Assembly (NCBI RefSeq): GCF_004000235.1
Contig: NZ_RCIO01000003.1
Coordinates: 62,373-126,372 of the forward strand
Direction of reading: 5' to 3'
DNA: 64,000 bases
Source: Mesorhizobium sp. Z1-4
Lineage (GTDB): Bacteria; Pseudomonadota; Alphaproteobacteria; Rhizobiales; Rhizobiaceae
The notes below the pieces were generated by a model. The model was given only the letters and a program-made list of their open reading frames with translations, had not been told where the DNA came from and did not search any database. This document shows, piece by piece, positions 53,064 to 62,637 of the stretch. The translations under genes and the position numbers were made by a program. The first letter of the stretch is position 1; the number at the start of each line of letters is the position of its first letter.

Positions 53064-53405
53064 ATGAAGAATCTCAACGCTGCGTTTTCCGCTCTGGCCG
53101 ACCCGACAAGGCGCGCGATCCTTGCCCGGCTGGCGCTTGGCGAGGCGACGGTGATGGAGCTGGCGGATCCTTTCGAGATGAGCCAGCCGGCAGTTTCCAG
53201 GCATCTGAAGGTGCTGGAGGGGGCAGGGCTGATTATCCGCCGGGCGGAAGGCACAAAAAGGCCATGCCGCCTGGCACCGGACGCGATTGCTGAAATCGAC
53301 CAGTGGCTGAGCTGGCTGAGGGAGGCGATGTCACGCAACTTCGACCGGCTCGACAATGTGCTGGCCGAACTCGAGAACCCCAAGGGAGAAAAGAATGTCG
53401 AATAA
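53064..53405 (+). CDS. ArsR-family transcriptional regulator
   Basis: A 113-residue winged-helix regulator: AFSALADPTRRAILARLALG and MSQPAVSRHLKVLEGAGLI are the recognition region. It lacks metal-binding Cys, so belongs to the group that pairs with an SRPBCC/AHSA1 protein. GAAAGGA precedes the ATG. Its last codons overlap the SRPBCC gene by 11 bases, so the two are coupled and probably share autoregulation from the A+T-rich promoter. Confidence 0.88.
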   Translation: MKNLNAAFSALADPTRRAILARLALGEATVMELADPFEMSQPAVSRHLKVLEGAGLIIRRAEGTKRPCRLAPDAIAEIDQWLSWLREAMSRNFDRLDNVLAELENPKGEKNVE

Positions 53406-53883
53406 GCTTACACTCAGGACCGAAGGCGATACGCATGTCATCGTAAAGCGGCGCTTTGCCGCCGCGCCTGAAAGTGTGTTCCGGGCACATACCGAACCGC
53501 GGCTCATCCAGAAATGGATGCTCGGGCCGGATGGCTGGCAGATGCCGGTATGCGTCTGCGAACCGAAGCCAGGCGGGCGCATTCGTTACGAGTGGTCGGA
53601 CGGCAAGGGCAATGGTTTCCACCTCACCGGTGAATTCGTGGAGGTTGAGCAGAGCAGCCGCATCGTACATGTCGAGCGCATGCACTTGCCCGACCCGACC
53701 CCCGACAATCATATCGAGACGCGTTTTGAGGCGGATGGCACCGGCACGCTGATGACGATGCGGATGACATTGCCGGACGCTGCCACCCGCGAAGCAATGC
53801 TCGCAACGGGTATGGATCAGGGTATGGAAAACAGCTACGCGCGTATGGAAGAACTGATGGCCAAGGGCGAGCTTGCGGCCTGA
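53395..53883 (+). CDS. SRPBCC (AHSA1-type) domain protein
   Basis: A 162-residue AHSA1/START-like protein: RRFAAAPESVFRAHTEPRLIQKWMLGPDGW and GGRIRYEWSDGKGNGFHLTGEF are family typical, then TRFEADGTGTLMTMRMTLP and MDQGMENSYARMEELM. Such proteins bind small hydrophobic ligands; the ligand is not evident. The ATG at 53395 lies inside the ArsR gene with GGGAGAA upstream. Confidence 0.88.
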   Translation: MSNKLTLRTEGDTHVIVKRRFAAAPESVFRAHTEPRLIQKWMLGPDGWQMPVCVCEPKPGGRIRYEWSDGKGNGFHLTGEFVEVEQSSRIVHVERMHLPDPTPDNHIETRFEADGTGTLMTMRMTLPDAATREAMLATGMDQGMENSYARMEELMAKGELAA

Positions 53884-54017
53884 TCCGAGCGCGCATCCAC
53901 CGATCGAACTGCTTCTGATCGCGTGATGCGGAAAATCCGTCCGGCATGTCGGATACCGGCCGGGCGAGCCGTCCTCGAACAAAGCTTGCCCGCCGTCCCA
54001 ACATCTGGAGGTTTCCC

Positions 54018-54407
54018 ATGTCCCGACATGACTTCGATCCCACCACCATTACGCCCGACGGCCGCCCGCCGGCCAAGGCGAGGCTCTTCGATGGAACGCA
54101 GCCAGGTCCGTATCGCGGTTCTGTGAATGGCGAGGCAATAGGTGCGAACGTGACCATCCTCACCTATGGCAATGACGAGGTCGGCGTGGGGCCGCCGCTG
54201 CATGTGCACCCATATGACGAAGTGTTCGTCGTTCAGGAGGGACGGGCGCGGTTCTTCGTCGGTGATGAAGTCATCGACGCCGAGGCCGGCGAGACGGTGC
54301 TCGGCCCGGCCGGCCTGCCGCACCGGTTCGAGAACCTCGGCCCGGGCCGGTTGCAGACAGTCGACATCCACATGTCGCCGAAGTGGATTCAGACGAACCT
54401 GGAGTAA
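54018..54407 (+). CDS. Cupin-domain protein
   Basis: A 129-residue single-domain cupin. Metal-ligand motif PPLHVHPYDEVFVVQEG carries the His pair and Glu of motif 1, and GPAGLPHRFENLGPG gives the His of motif 2. It is soluble and likely binds a divalent metal; the activity is unknown. GGAGG lies six bases before ATG 54018, and the in-frame start at 53946 has no site. It lies 13 bases from the convergent oxoprolinase gene. Confidence 0.85.
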   Translation: MSRHDFDPTTITPDGRPPAKARLFDGTQPGPYRGSVNGEAIGANVTILTYGNDEVGVGPPLHVHPYDEVFVVQEGRARFFVGDEVIDAEAGETVLGPAGLPHRFENLGPGRLQTVDIHMSPKWIQTNLE

Positions 54408-54420
54408 GGGCCGCTGCGAA

Positions 54421-57400
54421 CTAGGCTCGGCCGAACCCGCCCGGGGTCGGCGTGGTCAGGATGACGGCTTCGCCGGCCTCCAACACTGTCTGGTCGCAGG
54501 CCTTCAGCGTTTCCACCGCACCGTCATTACGGCGCACTTGGGTGGTGCCGACCTTGCCATCGCCGCCGCCTGCAACACCACGTGGCGGTGCCGCCCGGTG
54601 CGACGACAGGATGGCGCAATCCATTTTTTCAAGGAAGCGCAGCGTGCGGCGCGTGCCGTTGCCGCCATTCCACTTGCCCCTGCCGCCGGTTTCCTCGCGG
54701 ATGTGGAAATCTTCCAGCAGGACCGGGAAGCGCAGCTCGAGGATCTCCGGATCGGTCAGCCGCGAATTGGTCATGTGGACGTGAACGCCCGACGTCCCGT
54801 CAAAACCGCGGCCGTCATTCATGCGGCCGGCCGGCGAGCCCGAGCAGATCGTCTCGTAATACTGATATTCGTCATTGCCGAACGTCAGATTGTTCATCGT
54901 ACCCTGCGAATTGGCGAGCGCGCCCATCGCGCCAAACAGTGCGTTGGTGACGTGCTGCGAGGTCTCGACATTGCCGGCCACGACGGCGGCCGGGTAGGCG
55001 GGGCGCAGCATGCAGCCTTCGGGGATGATGATGTTTATCGGCCGCAGGCAGCCTGCATTCATCGGGATCGAGCCCTCGACCATGACGCGGAAAGCATAAA
55101 GCACTGCTGCGCGGGCCACCGGCTCCGGCGCGTTGAAGTTGTTTTTCATCACCGGCGACGTGCCGGTGAAATCCACTGCAGCTTCGCGCTTTTCGCGATC
55201 TACGGTGATCTTGACGCGGATCACCTGGCCGGTGTCTGTCGGGTATTCGTACTGGGCGCTGTCCGGCAGGCGCTCCAGTACGCGTCGCACGCTTTCAGCG
55301 GCGTTGTCCTGGACGTGGCCCATATAGGCCTCGACCACGTCGAGCCCGAACTGGGCGACCATCTTCCTCAGTTCCGCGACGCCTTTTTCATTGGCCGCGA
55401 TCTGCGCCTTGAGGTCGGCGATATTCTGATCGGGGTTGCGGGCCGGGTAGGGGTGGTCTGTCAGCAGGTCGCGCAGCGCGTCTTCGCGGAATTTGCCCTT
55501 TTCGACGATCAGGAAATTGTCGAACAGCACGCCTTCCTCGTCCACAGTGGTGGCAAGCGGGGTCATGGAGCCGGGCGCCGTTCCGCCAACGTCGGCATGG
55601 TGGCCGCGCGAGGCCGACCAGAAAAGGATCGTCTTTTCGTCGTCCGAGAACACCGGCGTAACGACGGTGATGTCCGGCAGATGCGTGCCGCCATTGTAGG
55701 GCGCATTCAGCGCGAAGACGTCGCCAGGATGGATGTTGCCCTCGTTGAGACGGATGATCGTTTCGACCGAGCGGTCCATGGAGCCCAGATGCACCGGCAT
55801 GTGCGGCGCGTTGGCAACCAGCGCGCCATCGCGGTCGAATACCGCACAGGAGAAATCCAGCCGCTCCTTGATGTTCACCGAATAGGCGGTGTTCTGCAGC
55901 GTCACGCCCATCTGCTCGGCGATCGACATGAAGAGATTGTTGAAGACCTCGAGCATCACGGGGTCGGCCTCGGTGCCGAGCGCGGCCTGCCGTGCCTTGC
56001 GCTCGACGCGACGCAGAAGCACGTGGTTCTTCACCGTGATCTCGGCCTGCCAGCCGGGTTCGACCACGATGGTCTGATGCTGTTCGATAATCAAAGCGGG
56101 GCCGGACATGCGTTCGCCGGGCGCGATGCCTTCGCGGCGGTAGACAGCGGCGTCATGCCATTCGCCCTCGGCAAAGAAGCGTCGGGTTTCGCCGGCCGCG
56201 GCCGAGCCTTCCGCAAGTTCGTTGTCGGGTTCGTCGCGGCCGCGGCTGCGGGCGTCGCTGCCTTCGACAGCGACGGCCTCCACGATCATTTCCTTATTGT
56301 CGTAGATGAAGCCGAACTGCGCCTTGTGCGCCGCCTCGAAGGCCCTACGCGCATCGGCCAGCGAGCCGGAGCTGAAATCGACGGGCAGGCTGGTATCTGT
56401 ACCGCCATAACGAATATGCAGCATCGGCCGCCATGCGATATCGGCCTGCGCGACACCCTGGGCGCCGAGCTCTTCCGCGATCTCCTTCGACAGCGTCTCG
56501 CCGACCTTTTCGATCGCCGGCAGCGTGTTTTCCGCCAGCGGCTCCATCAGCCCCTGCTGCCGCGAGGCGAAGACGGTCGACAGGCCGATGCCGTAAGCGG
56601 ACAGCAGCCCCGAGAATGGGTGAATGAGCACGGATTCCATGCCGAGCGCATCGGCGACCAGACAGGCGTGTTGGCCGCCCGCGCCGCCAAAGCAATTGAG
56701 CAAGTAGCCCGTCACGTCATGGCCGCGCTGGACCGAAATCTTCTTGATGGCGTTCGCCATGTTTTCAACGGCGATGGTGACGAAGCCTTCCGCTACTTGC
56801 TCGGCACTGCGCTCGCCGCCGGTACGCGCGGCAAGTTCGGCGAAGCGCGCGCGCACCACGTCGGCATCGATGCGCTCATTCTGGCCGGGGCCGAAGATTG
56901 CCGGAAAGAAGTCGGGCTGCAGCTTGCCGAGCATGACATTGGCGTCGGTGACGGCAAGCGGCCCGCCGCGCCGGTAGCACGCAGGGCCGGGGTTGGCGCC
57001 CGCGGAATCAGGGCCGACCTGGAAACGGCCGTCCTCGAAATGCAGGATCGAGCCGCCGCCCGCCGCGACGGTGTGAATGCGCATCATGGGTGCGCGGATG
57101 CGCACGCCGGCGACCTCCGTGTCGAAGGCGCGCTCATAGTCGCCGTCATAATGCGTGACGTCGGTAGAGGTGCCGCCCATGTCGAAGCCGATCACCTGTT
57201 CGAAGCCGGCAATGCGCGCCGTCTCGGCCATGCCGACCACGCCGCCCGCAGGGCCGGACAATATGGCATCCTTGCCCTGGAACAGATCGGCGGCGGTGAG
57301 GCCGCCAGACGACATCATGAACATGAGGCGGGGGTTGTCGGAAGAGCTGATCTCCCCCTCAAGGGGGGAGATCGGGGCTGCGCCTAGCTCCGATGCCACG

Positions 57401-58074
57401 CGCGCAACATAACGCGCCAGGATCGGCGACAGATAAGCGTCGACCACGGTGGTGTCGCCGCGCCCGACAAGCTTCACCAGCGGCGAGGTTTTGTGGCTGA
57501 CGGAGATCTGGCCGAAGCCGGCATCCCGGCATGCCTTTTCAGCAGCAAGCTCATGCGCCGGGTGGCTCCAGGCATGCATGAAAACGATGGCGACGGCGTC
57601 GATGCCATCCTCGCGGGCAGCTTGCAGATGACTTGCGAGCGAGGCCGGATCGAGCTCGGTTTCGACAGTGCCGTCAGCGCGCGCGCGCTCCTCGACCTCG
57701 ACGACGCGCTCATAGAGCTGTTCAGGAAGTATGATTTCCTTGGCGAAAATGTCGGGCCGCGCCTGATAGGCGATCTTCAGCGCATCGCGAAAACCCTTTG
57801 TGATGAGCAGCAGAACGCGGTCGCCCTTGCGCTCCAGAAGCGCGTTGGTGGCGACGGTGGTGCCCATCTTCACCTCGCCGACCAGACCGGCGGGAATGGG
57901 ATCGCCGGCAGCGATGCCCAGATGGTCGCGAATGCCCTGAATGGCGGCGTCGGGATAGGCTTCCGGGTTTTCCGAAAGCAGCTTGCGGGCGTGCAGGGCG
58001 CCCTGTGGGTCGCGGCCGATCACGTCGGTGAATGTGCCGCCCCGGTCGATCCAGAAATCCCAGTTGCCAGACAT
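54421..58074 (-). CDS. 5-oxoprolinase (ATP-hydrolysing), fused HyuA-HyuB
   Basis: A 1217-residue fused enzyme: the first ~690 residues are the HyuA half with [15 protein letters not shown] (phosphate-binding), [18 protein letters not shown] and [13 protein letters not shown], and the rest is HyuB with [34 protein letters not shown] and [16 protein letters not shown], ending GGFGRA. It opens 5-oxoproline (pyroglutamate) to glutamate using ATP. Around residue 235-242 lies ISPLEGEI, encoded by a palindrome likely to be a mobile insertion. Divergent from the TRAP transporter, which may bring in its substrate. Confidence 0.9.
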   Translation of the reverse strand: MSGNWDFWIDRGGTFTDVIGRDPQGALHARKLLSENPEAYPDAAIQGIRDHLGIAAGDPIPAGLVGEVKMGTTVATNALLERKGDRVLLLITKGFRDALKIAYQARPDIFAKEIILPEQLYERVVEVEERARADGTVETELDPASLASHLQAAREDGIDAVAIVFMHAWSHPAHELAAEKACRDAGFGQISVSHKTSPLVKLVGRGDTTVVDAYLSPILARYVARVASELGAAPISPLEGEISSSDNPRLMFMMSSGGLTAADLFQGKDAILSGPAGGVVGMAETARIAGFEQVIGFDMGGTSTDVTHYDGDYERAFDTEVAGVRIRAPMMRIHTVAAGGGSILHFEDGRFQVGPDSAGANPGPACYRRGGPLAVTDANVMLGKLQPDFFPAIFGPGQNERIDADVVRARFAELAARTGGERSAEQVAEGFVTIAVENMANAIKKISVQRGHDVTGYLLNCFGGAGGQHACLVADALGMESVLIHPFSGLLSAYGIGLSTVFASRQQGLMEPLAENTLPAIEKVGETLSKEIAEELGAQGVAQADIAWRPMLHIRYGGTDTSLPVDFSSGSLADARRAFEAAHKAQFGFIYDNKEMIVEAVAVEGSDARSRGRDEPDNELAEGSAAAGETRRFFAEGEWHDAAVYRREGIAPGERMSGPALIIEQHQTIVVEPGWQAEITVKNHVLLRRVERKARQAALGTEADPVMLEVFNNLFMSIAEQMGVTLQNTAYSVNIKERLDFSCAVFDRDGALVANAPHMPVHLGSMDRSVETIIRLNEGNIHPGDVFALNAPYNGGTHLPDITVVTPVFSDDEKTILFWSASRGHHADVGGTAPGSMTPLATTVDEEGVLFDNFLIVEKGKFREDALRDLLTDHPYPARNPDQNIADLKAQIAANEKGVAELRKMVAQFGLDVVEAYMGHVQDNAAESVRRVLERLPDSAQYEYPTDTGQVIRVKITVDREKREAAVDFTGTSPVMKNNFNAPEPVARAAVLYAFRVMVEGSIPMNAGCLRPINIIIPEGCMLRPAYPAAVVAGNVETSQHVTNALFGAMGALANSQGTMNNLTFGNDEYQYYETICSGSPAGRMNDGRGFDGTSGVHVHMTNSRLTDPEILELRFPVLLEDFHIREETGGRGKWNGGNGTRRTLRFLEKMDCAILSSHRAAPPRGVAGGGDGKVGTTQVRRNDGAVETLKACDQTVLEAGEAVILTTPTPGGFGRA
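57349..57373. repeat. Palindromic element inserted in frame within the oxoprolinase gene
   Basis: Perfect ten-base arms GATCTCCCCC (57349-57358) and GGGGGAGATC (57364-57373) with a 5-base loop TCAAG. In frame it encodes ISPLEGEI within a loop of the HyuA half. This is a short palindromic repeat of the type scattered through rhizobial genomes. Confidence 0.7.
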
Positions 58075-58103
58075 TGCGGTCCTCCCAGATGTCGGAAATC
58101 TTA

Positions 58104-58129
58104 TTGACGATTTATCGATAAAATGTCAA
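58104..58129. promoter_or_regulatory. Near-perfect 26-base palindrome between oxoprolinase and TRAP genes
   Basis: The outer arms TTGAC (58104-58108) and GTCAA (58125-58129) and the core TTTATCGATAAA are symmetrical; only the bases next to the arms differ. It lies in the 139-base divergent interval, so one regulator could control both sides. Confidence 0.65.
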
Positions 58130-58213
58130 CGTTAACGAATTCCGGAACGCCAACAGGCGCTTCGGCCTGGGCAGGAGACCCATCCAAACAGGATGAAATG
58201 GGAGTGAGATGAC

Positions 58214-59194
58214 ATGAAATACGGAGCATTTCTGAAATCCAGCGTCATTGCCGCCGGCGTCACGTTCGCAGGCGCCGCGTTCGCGCAGACCAGCTGGGAT
58301 TTGCCGACGCCGTATCCCGACGGCAATTTCCACACCCGCAACATTGCGCAGTTTGCCGAAGAGGTCGGCGAGAAGTCCGGCGGCAGCCTGACGATCACGG
58401 TTCACTCCGGCCAGTCGCTGATCAAGCACCCCGAAATCAAGAACTCGGTTCGCGACGGCATCGTGCCGGCTGGCGAACTTCTGGTGTCGCGGCTTGAAAA
58501 CGAAAGCGCGATCTTCGGGGTCGATTCCGTGCCGTTCCTCGCGTCCAGCTACGAGGGCTCCAAGAAGCTCTACGACGCGCAGCGACCTCACCTCGAAAAG
58601 CTGCTTGCCGAGCAGGGGCTGCAGCTTCTGTTCTCGGTGCCGTGGCCGCCGCAGGGCATCTACGCCAAGAAGGAAGTGAACTCTCTGTCCGATCTCGCCG
58701 GTCTGAAGTTCCGTGCCTACAATCTCGGCACCGAGCGTGTGGCCGAGCTTGCCGGCATGGTGCCGACGCAGATCGAGGCATCCGACATTCCGACCGCGTT
58801 TGCGACCGGCCGTGTCGACGCCATGATCACCTCGCCGTCGACCGGCGCCGACTCCAAGGCCTGGGATTTCCTCAGCCATTATCACGACACGCAGGCATGG
58901 CTGCCGCGCAACATGGTGATCGTGAACAAGGCTGCTTTCGACGGCCTGTCTGCTGAAGAGCAGGCGGCGATCACCGAAGCGGCTGCTGCTGCCGAAACGC
59001 GCGGCTGGGAAATGTCGCAGGAAGAAACCGCCGCAAAAACCAAGGTGCTGGTCGATAACGGCATCACGGTCGTCATGCCTTCCGACACGCTCAAGGCCGA
59101 GTTTGCCGAAATCGGCAAGACGATGACCGAAGAGTGGAAGGCAAAGGCGGGCGCCGAGGGCGAGGAGTTGCTGAAAGCCTACCAGTCGAACTGA
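58214..59194 (+). CDS. dctP: TRAP transporter substrate-binding protein (DctP)
   Basis: A 326-residue periplasmic solute receptor with signal peptide (FLKSSVIAAGVTFAGAAFA). The mature chain has the DctP pattern: SWDLPTPYPDGNFHTRNIAQ, then EKSGGSLTITVHSGQSLIKH, and ASDIPTAFATGRVDAMITSPSTGA with FLSHYHDTQAWLPRNMVI. TRAP receptors bind mainly carboxylates; the neighbour 5-oxoprolinase suggests pyroglutamate or a similar lactam acid. A 27-base hairpin lies between this gene and dctQ. Confidence 0.92.
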   Translation: MKYGAFLKSSVIAAGVTFAGAAFAQTSWDLPTPYPDGNFHTRNIAQFAEEVGEKSGGSLTITVHSGQSLIKHPEIKNSVRDGIVPAGELLVSRLENESAIFGVDSVPFLASSYEGSKKLYDAQRPHLEKLLAEQGLQLLFSVPWPPQGIYAKKEVNSLSDLAGLKFRAYNLGTERVAELAGMVPTQIEASDIPTAFATGRVDAMITSPSTGADSKAWDFLSHYHDTQAWLPRNMVIVNKAAFDGLSAEEQAAITEAAAAAETRGWEMSQEETAAKTKVLVDNGITVVMPSDTLKAEFAEIGKTMTEEWKAKAGAEGEELLKAYQSN

Positions 59195-59206
59195 CGTCTC
59201 CTTGAA

Positions 59207-59233
59207 CGGGCGGGGCAGTGGATGCCCCGCCCG
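59207..59233 (+). terminator. Strong hairpin between dctP and dctQ
   Basis: An 11-bp stem, CGGGCGGGGCA/TGCCCCGCCCG (59207-59217 and 59223-59233), with a 5-base loop. Without a T run it is likely an mRNA stabiliser or attenuator that raises binding-protein over permease expression, not a full terminator. Confidence 0.6.
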
Positions 59234-59254
59234 CACTTCTGAGGGGAGGGCAGC

Positions 59255-59788
59255 ATGAGACGTTTTCTCGACAGGCTTTACGATCTTTCCGGTTATGCGG
59301 CGGCCTGCGCGCTGCTTGCGATATTCGGTCTGGTGGCGATCCAGGTTCTGGCCCGCCTTCTCGACGGCGGGCTGCGCATACTGGGATTTGAATCGGTCGG
59401 TTTCGCGGTTCCGTCGATTGCCGAAATCTGCGGTTTTCTGCTGGCAGCCGCCAGCTTTCTGGCGCTCGCCAAGACGCTGACCTCGTTCGCGCATATCCGG
59501 GTCGGCATGCTGGTCGACCGGTTTGCGCCAACGCCGCGGCGGTGGACCGAAACTCTGGCAGGCGCGGCTGCGAGCATCATCGGCATCTACGCCACGGTCG
59601 CGCTGGCGCGGCTGACGCTGAAAAGTTTCACCTTCAACGATGTGTCCTACGGCGTCGTGCCAGTGCCGCTGGCGCTGCCGCAAGGCGTGATGACGCTGGG
59701 ACTTGCCATCCTCACGATTGCGCTGATCGACATTACGATCCGCGTCGCGCGCGGCGAGATCGTGCTGCGCAGCGGGCCGGAGCAATAG
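59255..59788 (+). CDS. dctQ: TRAP transporter small permease (DctQ)
   Basis: A 177-residue membrane protein with four hydrophobic helices. Family marks are the SIAEICGFLLAAASFLALAKTL segment and the basic FAHIRVGMLVDRF motif that precede the last two helices. It joins DctP and DctM in Na+-driven import. GGGAGGG precedes the ATG. Three bases separate its stop from dctM. Confidence 0.92.
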   Translation: MRRFLDRLYDLSGYAAACALLAIFGLVAIQVLARLLDGGLRILGFESVGFAVPSIAEICGFLLAAASFLALAKTLTSFAHIRVGMLVDRFAPTPRRWTETLAGAAASIIGIYATVALARLTLKSFTFNDVSYGVVPVPLALPQGVMTLGLAILTIALIDITIRVARGEIVLRSGPEQ

Positions 59789-59791
59789 GCG

Positions 59792-61099
59792 ATGGGCGTT
59801 TTCGAACTCTCCGCACTGCTTGTCGCCGTCATGCTCGGCGCGCTGGCGCTCGGCCTTTGGGTCGCTTTCTCGCTGTCGCTTGTGGCGCTTGTGGCGCTGG
59901 CATCCAAGCCGGCCATACCCGCGGCGCAGGTGCTTGCGACATCGTTCTGGAGCGCGTCGACCTCATGGGATCTGACGGCGCTGCCGATGTTCATCTGGAT
60001 GGGCGAAATCCTGTTCCGGTCGCGCCTGTCGGAGGACATGTTCGCCGGCATTTCGCCGTTCGTTCGGCGGCTGCCCGGCCGGCTGACGCATGTGAACGTA
60101 CTTGGCTGTGCGGTGTTCGCGGCGGTTTCGGGTTCGTCCGCTGCGACGACGGCGACCATCGGCAAGATATCGCTGCCGGAACTTCAGAAGCGCGGCTACG
60201 ACGACCGCCTTGCCATCGGCAGCCTGGCCGGGTCGGGCACGCTCGGGCTCCTGATACCGCCGTCGATCATCCTGATCGTTTATGGAGCGGCGGTGGAGGA
60301 ATCGATTGCGCGGCTTTTCGTGGCCGGCGTCGTGCCGGGCATCGTTCTGGCCGTGCTTTTCATGGGCTATGTCGTCGTCTGGTCACTGCTCAACCCGAAG
60401 AAAATGCCGCCCGCGGAGCAACGCCTGCCCTGGCGCGAGAAATTCAAGGCCGTACGCAGCCTGCTGCCGGTGTTCCTGCTGATCGCCGGCGTTATCGGTG
60501 CGATTTATGGGGGGCTGGCTTCGCCCACTGAAGCGGCGGTCGTCGGCGTCGCGCTCAGCCTGATGATGGCGCGGCTGCAAGGCGCGCTCGACCGGCGTCT
60601 CTTCAGGGAAGGGCTGATGGCGGCGACGATCACATCATGCATGATCGCCTTCATTCTTGCAGGTGCGGCCGTGCTTACCACCGCAATGGGCTTCACCGGC
60701 CTGCCGCGACAGCTGGCCAGCTGGATCGGCGAACTCGGCCTCTCGCCGATGATGCTGCTGGCGGCTCTCACACTGCTTTTCATCGGGCTCGGCTGTTTTC
60801 TCGACGGTATTTCGATGGTGGTTCTGACGACCGCCGTGATCATGCCGCTGGTTGCGGCGGCCGGCTTCGATCTCGTCTGGTTCGGCATCTATCTCGTCAT
60901 CGTCGTCGAGATGGCGCAGATCACGCCGCCGGTCGGTTTCAACCTGTTCGTCATTCAGGGGCTGACGGGGCGCAACCTCTTCGATATCGCACGCGCAACG
61001 ACGCCGTTTTTCCTGCTGATGGTGGTGATGGTGGCGCTGCTGGCGGCGTTTCCGGACATCGCATTGTGGCTGCCCCGCACGATGTTCAGCGGCTTCTAA
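59792..61099 (+). CDS. dctM: TRAP transporter large permease (DctM)
   Basis: A 435-residue multi-spanning permease, the ion-coupled subunit. Family marks include PMFIWMGEILFRSRLSEDMFAG, SGSSAATTATIGKISLPEL, GSLAGSGTLGLLIPPSIILIVYG and QITPPVGFNLFVIQGLTG. Ten or more helices are evident. It ends 21 bases before a MarR-like regulator gene. Confidence 0.94.
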   Translation: MGVFELSALLVAVMLGALALGLWVAFSLSLVALVALASKPAIPAAQVLATSFWSASTSWDLTALPMFIWMGEILFRSRLSEDMFAGISPFVRRLPGRLTHVNVLGCAVFAAVSGSSAATTATIGKISLPELQKRGYDDRLAIGSLAGSGTLGLLIPPSIILIVYGAAVEESIARLFVAGVVPGIVLAVLFMGYVVVWSLLNPKKMPPAEQRLPWREKFKAVRSLLPVFLLIAGVIGAIYGGLASPTEAAVVGVALSLMMARLQGALDRRLFREGLMAATITSCMIAFILAGAAVLTTAMGFTGLPRQLASWIGELGLSPMMLLAALTLLFIGLGCFLDGISMVVLTTAVIMPLVAAAGFDLVWFGIYLVIVVEMAQITPPVGFNLFVIQGLTGRNLFDIARATTPFFLLMVVMVALLAAFPDIALWLPRTMFSGF

Positions 61100-61120
61100 A
61101 ATCTGACGGAGACAGGGCGC

Positions 61121-61639
61121 ATGGACGGAAAGAAACAGTTCGGGCCGATCGTGTCGTCCGCGCATCTGGCCGACAGCGCACTACCGGCGTTGTCGGAGCT
61201 GGAGTTCGGGCTGATCCTGTCCGGGCACGCGTTCGAGCGCTGGATGGTTCACTGCATGACCGCGGCGGGCGAACCGGGCCTGACGGCAATCGACGTGCTG
61301 GTGTTGCACTCGGCCAACCATCGCGGCCGACCGAAGCGCATCTCCGATCTGTGCATCGTGCTCGGCATCGAGGACACGCATGTGGTGATCTACGCGATCA
61401 AGAAGCTGGAGAAACGGGGACTGTTGAAAGGCACCCGCTCGGGCAAGGAAAAGCTGATTGGCACAACGGAAAAGGGCGTCGAGACCTGTATGCGCTACCG
61501 CGAGATCCGCGAAGAACTGCTGGTGGAATCGGTGCGCGGGCTCGGCCTCGACCCCAAGGTGACCTCCACGGTCGCGGCGATGCTGCGCGCATTGTCGGGG
61601 CACTACGATCAGGCAGCGCGAGCCGCCGCCTCGCTCTGA
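61121..61639 (+). CDS. MarR-like winged-helix transcriptional regulator
   Basis: A 172-residue regulator. The winged helix is VLVLHSANHRGRPKRISDLCIVLGIEDTHVVIYAIKKLEKRGLL, unusual for MarR in a long loop before the recognition helix, and IREELLVESVRGLGLDPKVTST follows as a dimerisation helix. Genes of this group often accompany hydantoinase/oxoprolinase or TRAP clusters. Last in the dctPQM run; it is a candidate binder of the 26-bp palindrome 3 kb upstream. Confidence 0.85.
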   Translation: MDGKKQFGPIVSSAHLADSALPALSELEFGLILSGHAFERWMVHCMTAAGEPGLTAIDVLVLHSANHRGRPKRISDLCIVLGIEDTHVVIYAIKKLEKRGLLKGTRSGKEKLIGTTEKGVETCMRYREIREELLVESVRGLGLDPKVTSTVAAMLRALSGHYDQAARAAASL

Positions 61640-61652
61640 CGGAGTTGTGACG

Positions 61653-62576
61653 ATGCGCCTTCTTCAGCTTGCCGCCAGGCATGGCAAGGCGCTGCTAGTC
61701 CTGGGTCTTGCGGCCGGAATTGCGCTTCCCGCGCTTGCCGATGCACTGAAACCCCATATCGGCGCGATGGTCGGGGTGCTGTTGTTTCTGGCCGCACTTC
61801 GGGTCGGGCCGCGCCAGGCTGCCGGCTCGATCCGCGATCTCGGCCGATCGGTCATGCTGGCATTCGTTTTTCAGCTGGCGATGCCGGTGGCCGCGATCCT
61901 GGTTTTTCTAGCAACCGGCTTTACCGGCCCGGTCGCGCTGGGGCTGATCCTGATGCTTGCGGCCGCACCCGTATCGGGCAGTCCCAATCTGACGATCATG
62001 ACCGGCAACGAGCCCTCGGCGGCGCTGCGGCAGCTGGTGATCGGCACGGCAATGCTGCCGCTCACCGTCATTCCGGTTTTCTGGCTCTGGCCCGGCCTTG
62101 GGGGGGCGAAGGAGGTGCTGGGGGCCGCGGCGATCCTGCTGGCGCTGATCGCGGTCGCCGCCTGTGCCGGGTTCGGCCTGCGCGCGACCGTAATGCGTCA
62201 TCCCCCGGTTCCGACATTGCAGGCTATCGACGGGCTGTCGGCAATCGTCATGGGCGTGGTCGTCGTCGGGCTGATGTCGGCAGTCGGCCCGGCACTCACC
62301 GGCGAACCGCTGAGGCTTGTTGCGATGCTGGCGGCGGTAATGGCCGCCAATCTCGGCCTGCAGATCGTGGCCGCGCTCGTTTGCCGGCGCGCGCGCTGGA
62401 CCGCCGACGCGGCGGCACTAGGTATCGTGGCTGGAAACCGCAATATCGCGCTGTTTCTGACAGTTCTGCCGCAACAGGTCATCGACCCCGTGCTGCTGTT
62501 CGTCGGCTGCTATCAGATCCCGATGTACCTGACGCCGGCGCTGCTCGGTTGGTTCTACAAGCGCAAAACCGTCTGA
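61653..62576 (+). CDS. BASS-family (bile acid:Na+ symporter-like) transporter
   Basis: A 307-residue membrane protein with about nine or ten helices. GIALPALADALKPHIGAMVGVLLFLAALRV at the start and MLAAAPVSGSPNLTIMTGNEPSAALR near helix 4-5 have the pattern of SBF/BASS symporters, with the conserved Asn/Gly discontinuous-helix motif also in GIVAGNRNIALFL. Substrate likely an organic anion. ATG 61653 lies eight bases after GGAG; the alternate GTG at 61647 is too close. Confidence 0.8.
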   Translation: MRLLQLAARHGKALLVLGLAAGIALPALADALKPHIGAMVGVLLFLAALRVGPRQAAGSIRDLGRSVMLAFVFQLAMPVAAILVFLATGFTGPVALGLILMLAAAPVSGSPNLTIMTGNEPSAALRQLVIGTAMLPLTVIPVFWLWPGLGGAKEVLGAAAILLALIAVAACAGFGLRATVMRHPPVPTLQAIDGLSAIVMGVVVVGLMSAVGPALTGEPLRLVAMLAAVMAANLGLQIVAALVCRRARWTADAAALGIVAGNRNIALFLTVLPQQVIDPVLLFVGCYQIPMYLTPALLGWFYKRKTV

Positions 62577-62637
62577 GCGGACACGATCTCCAATCTGCCC
62601 CTCGCGTGGCAACGCCAATGTCCCTATTTTGGATCGC

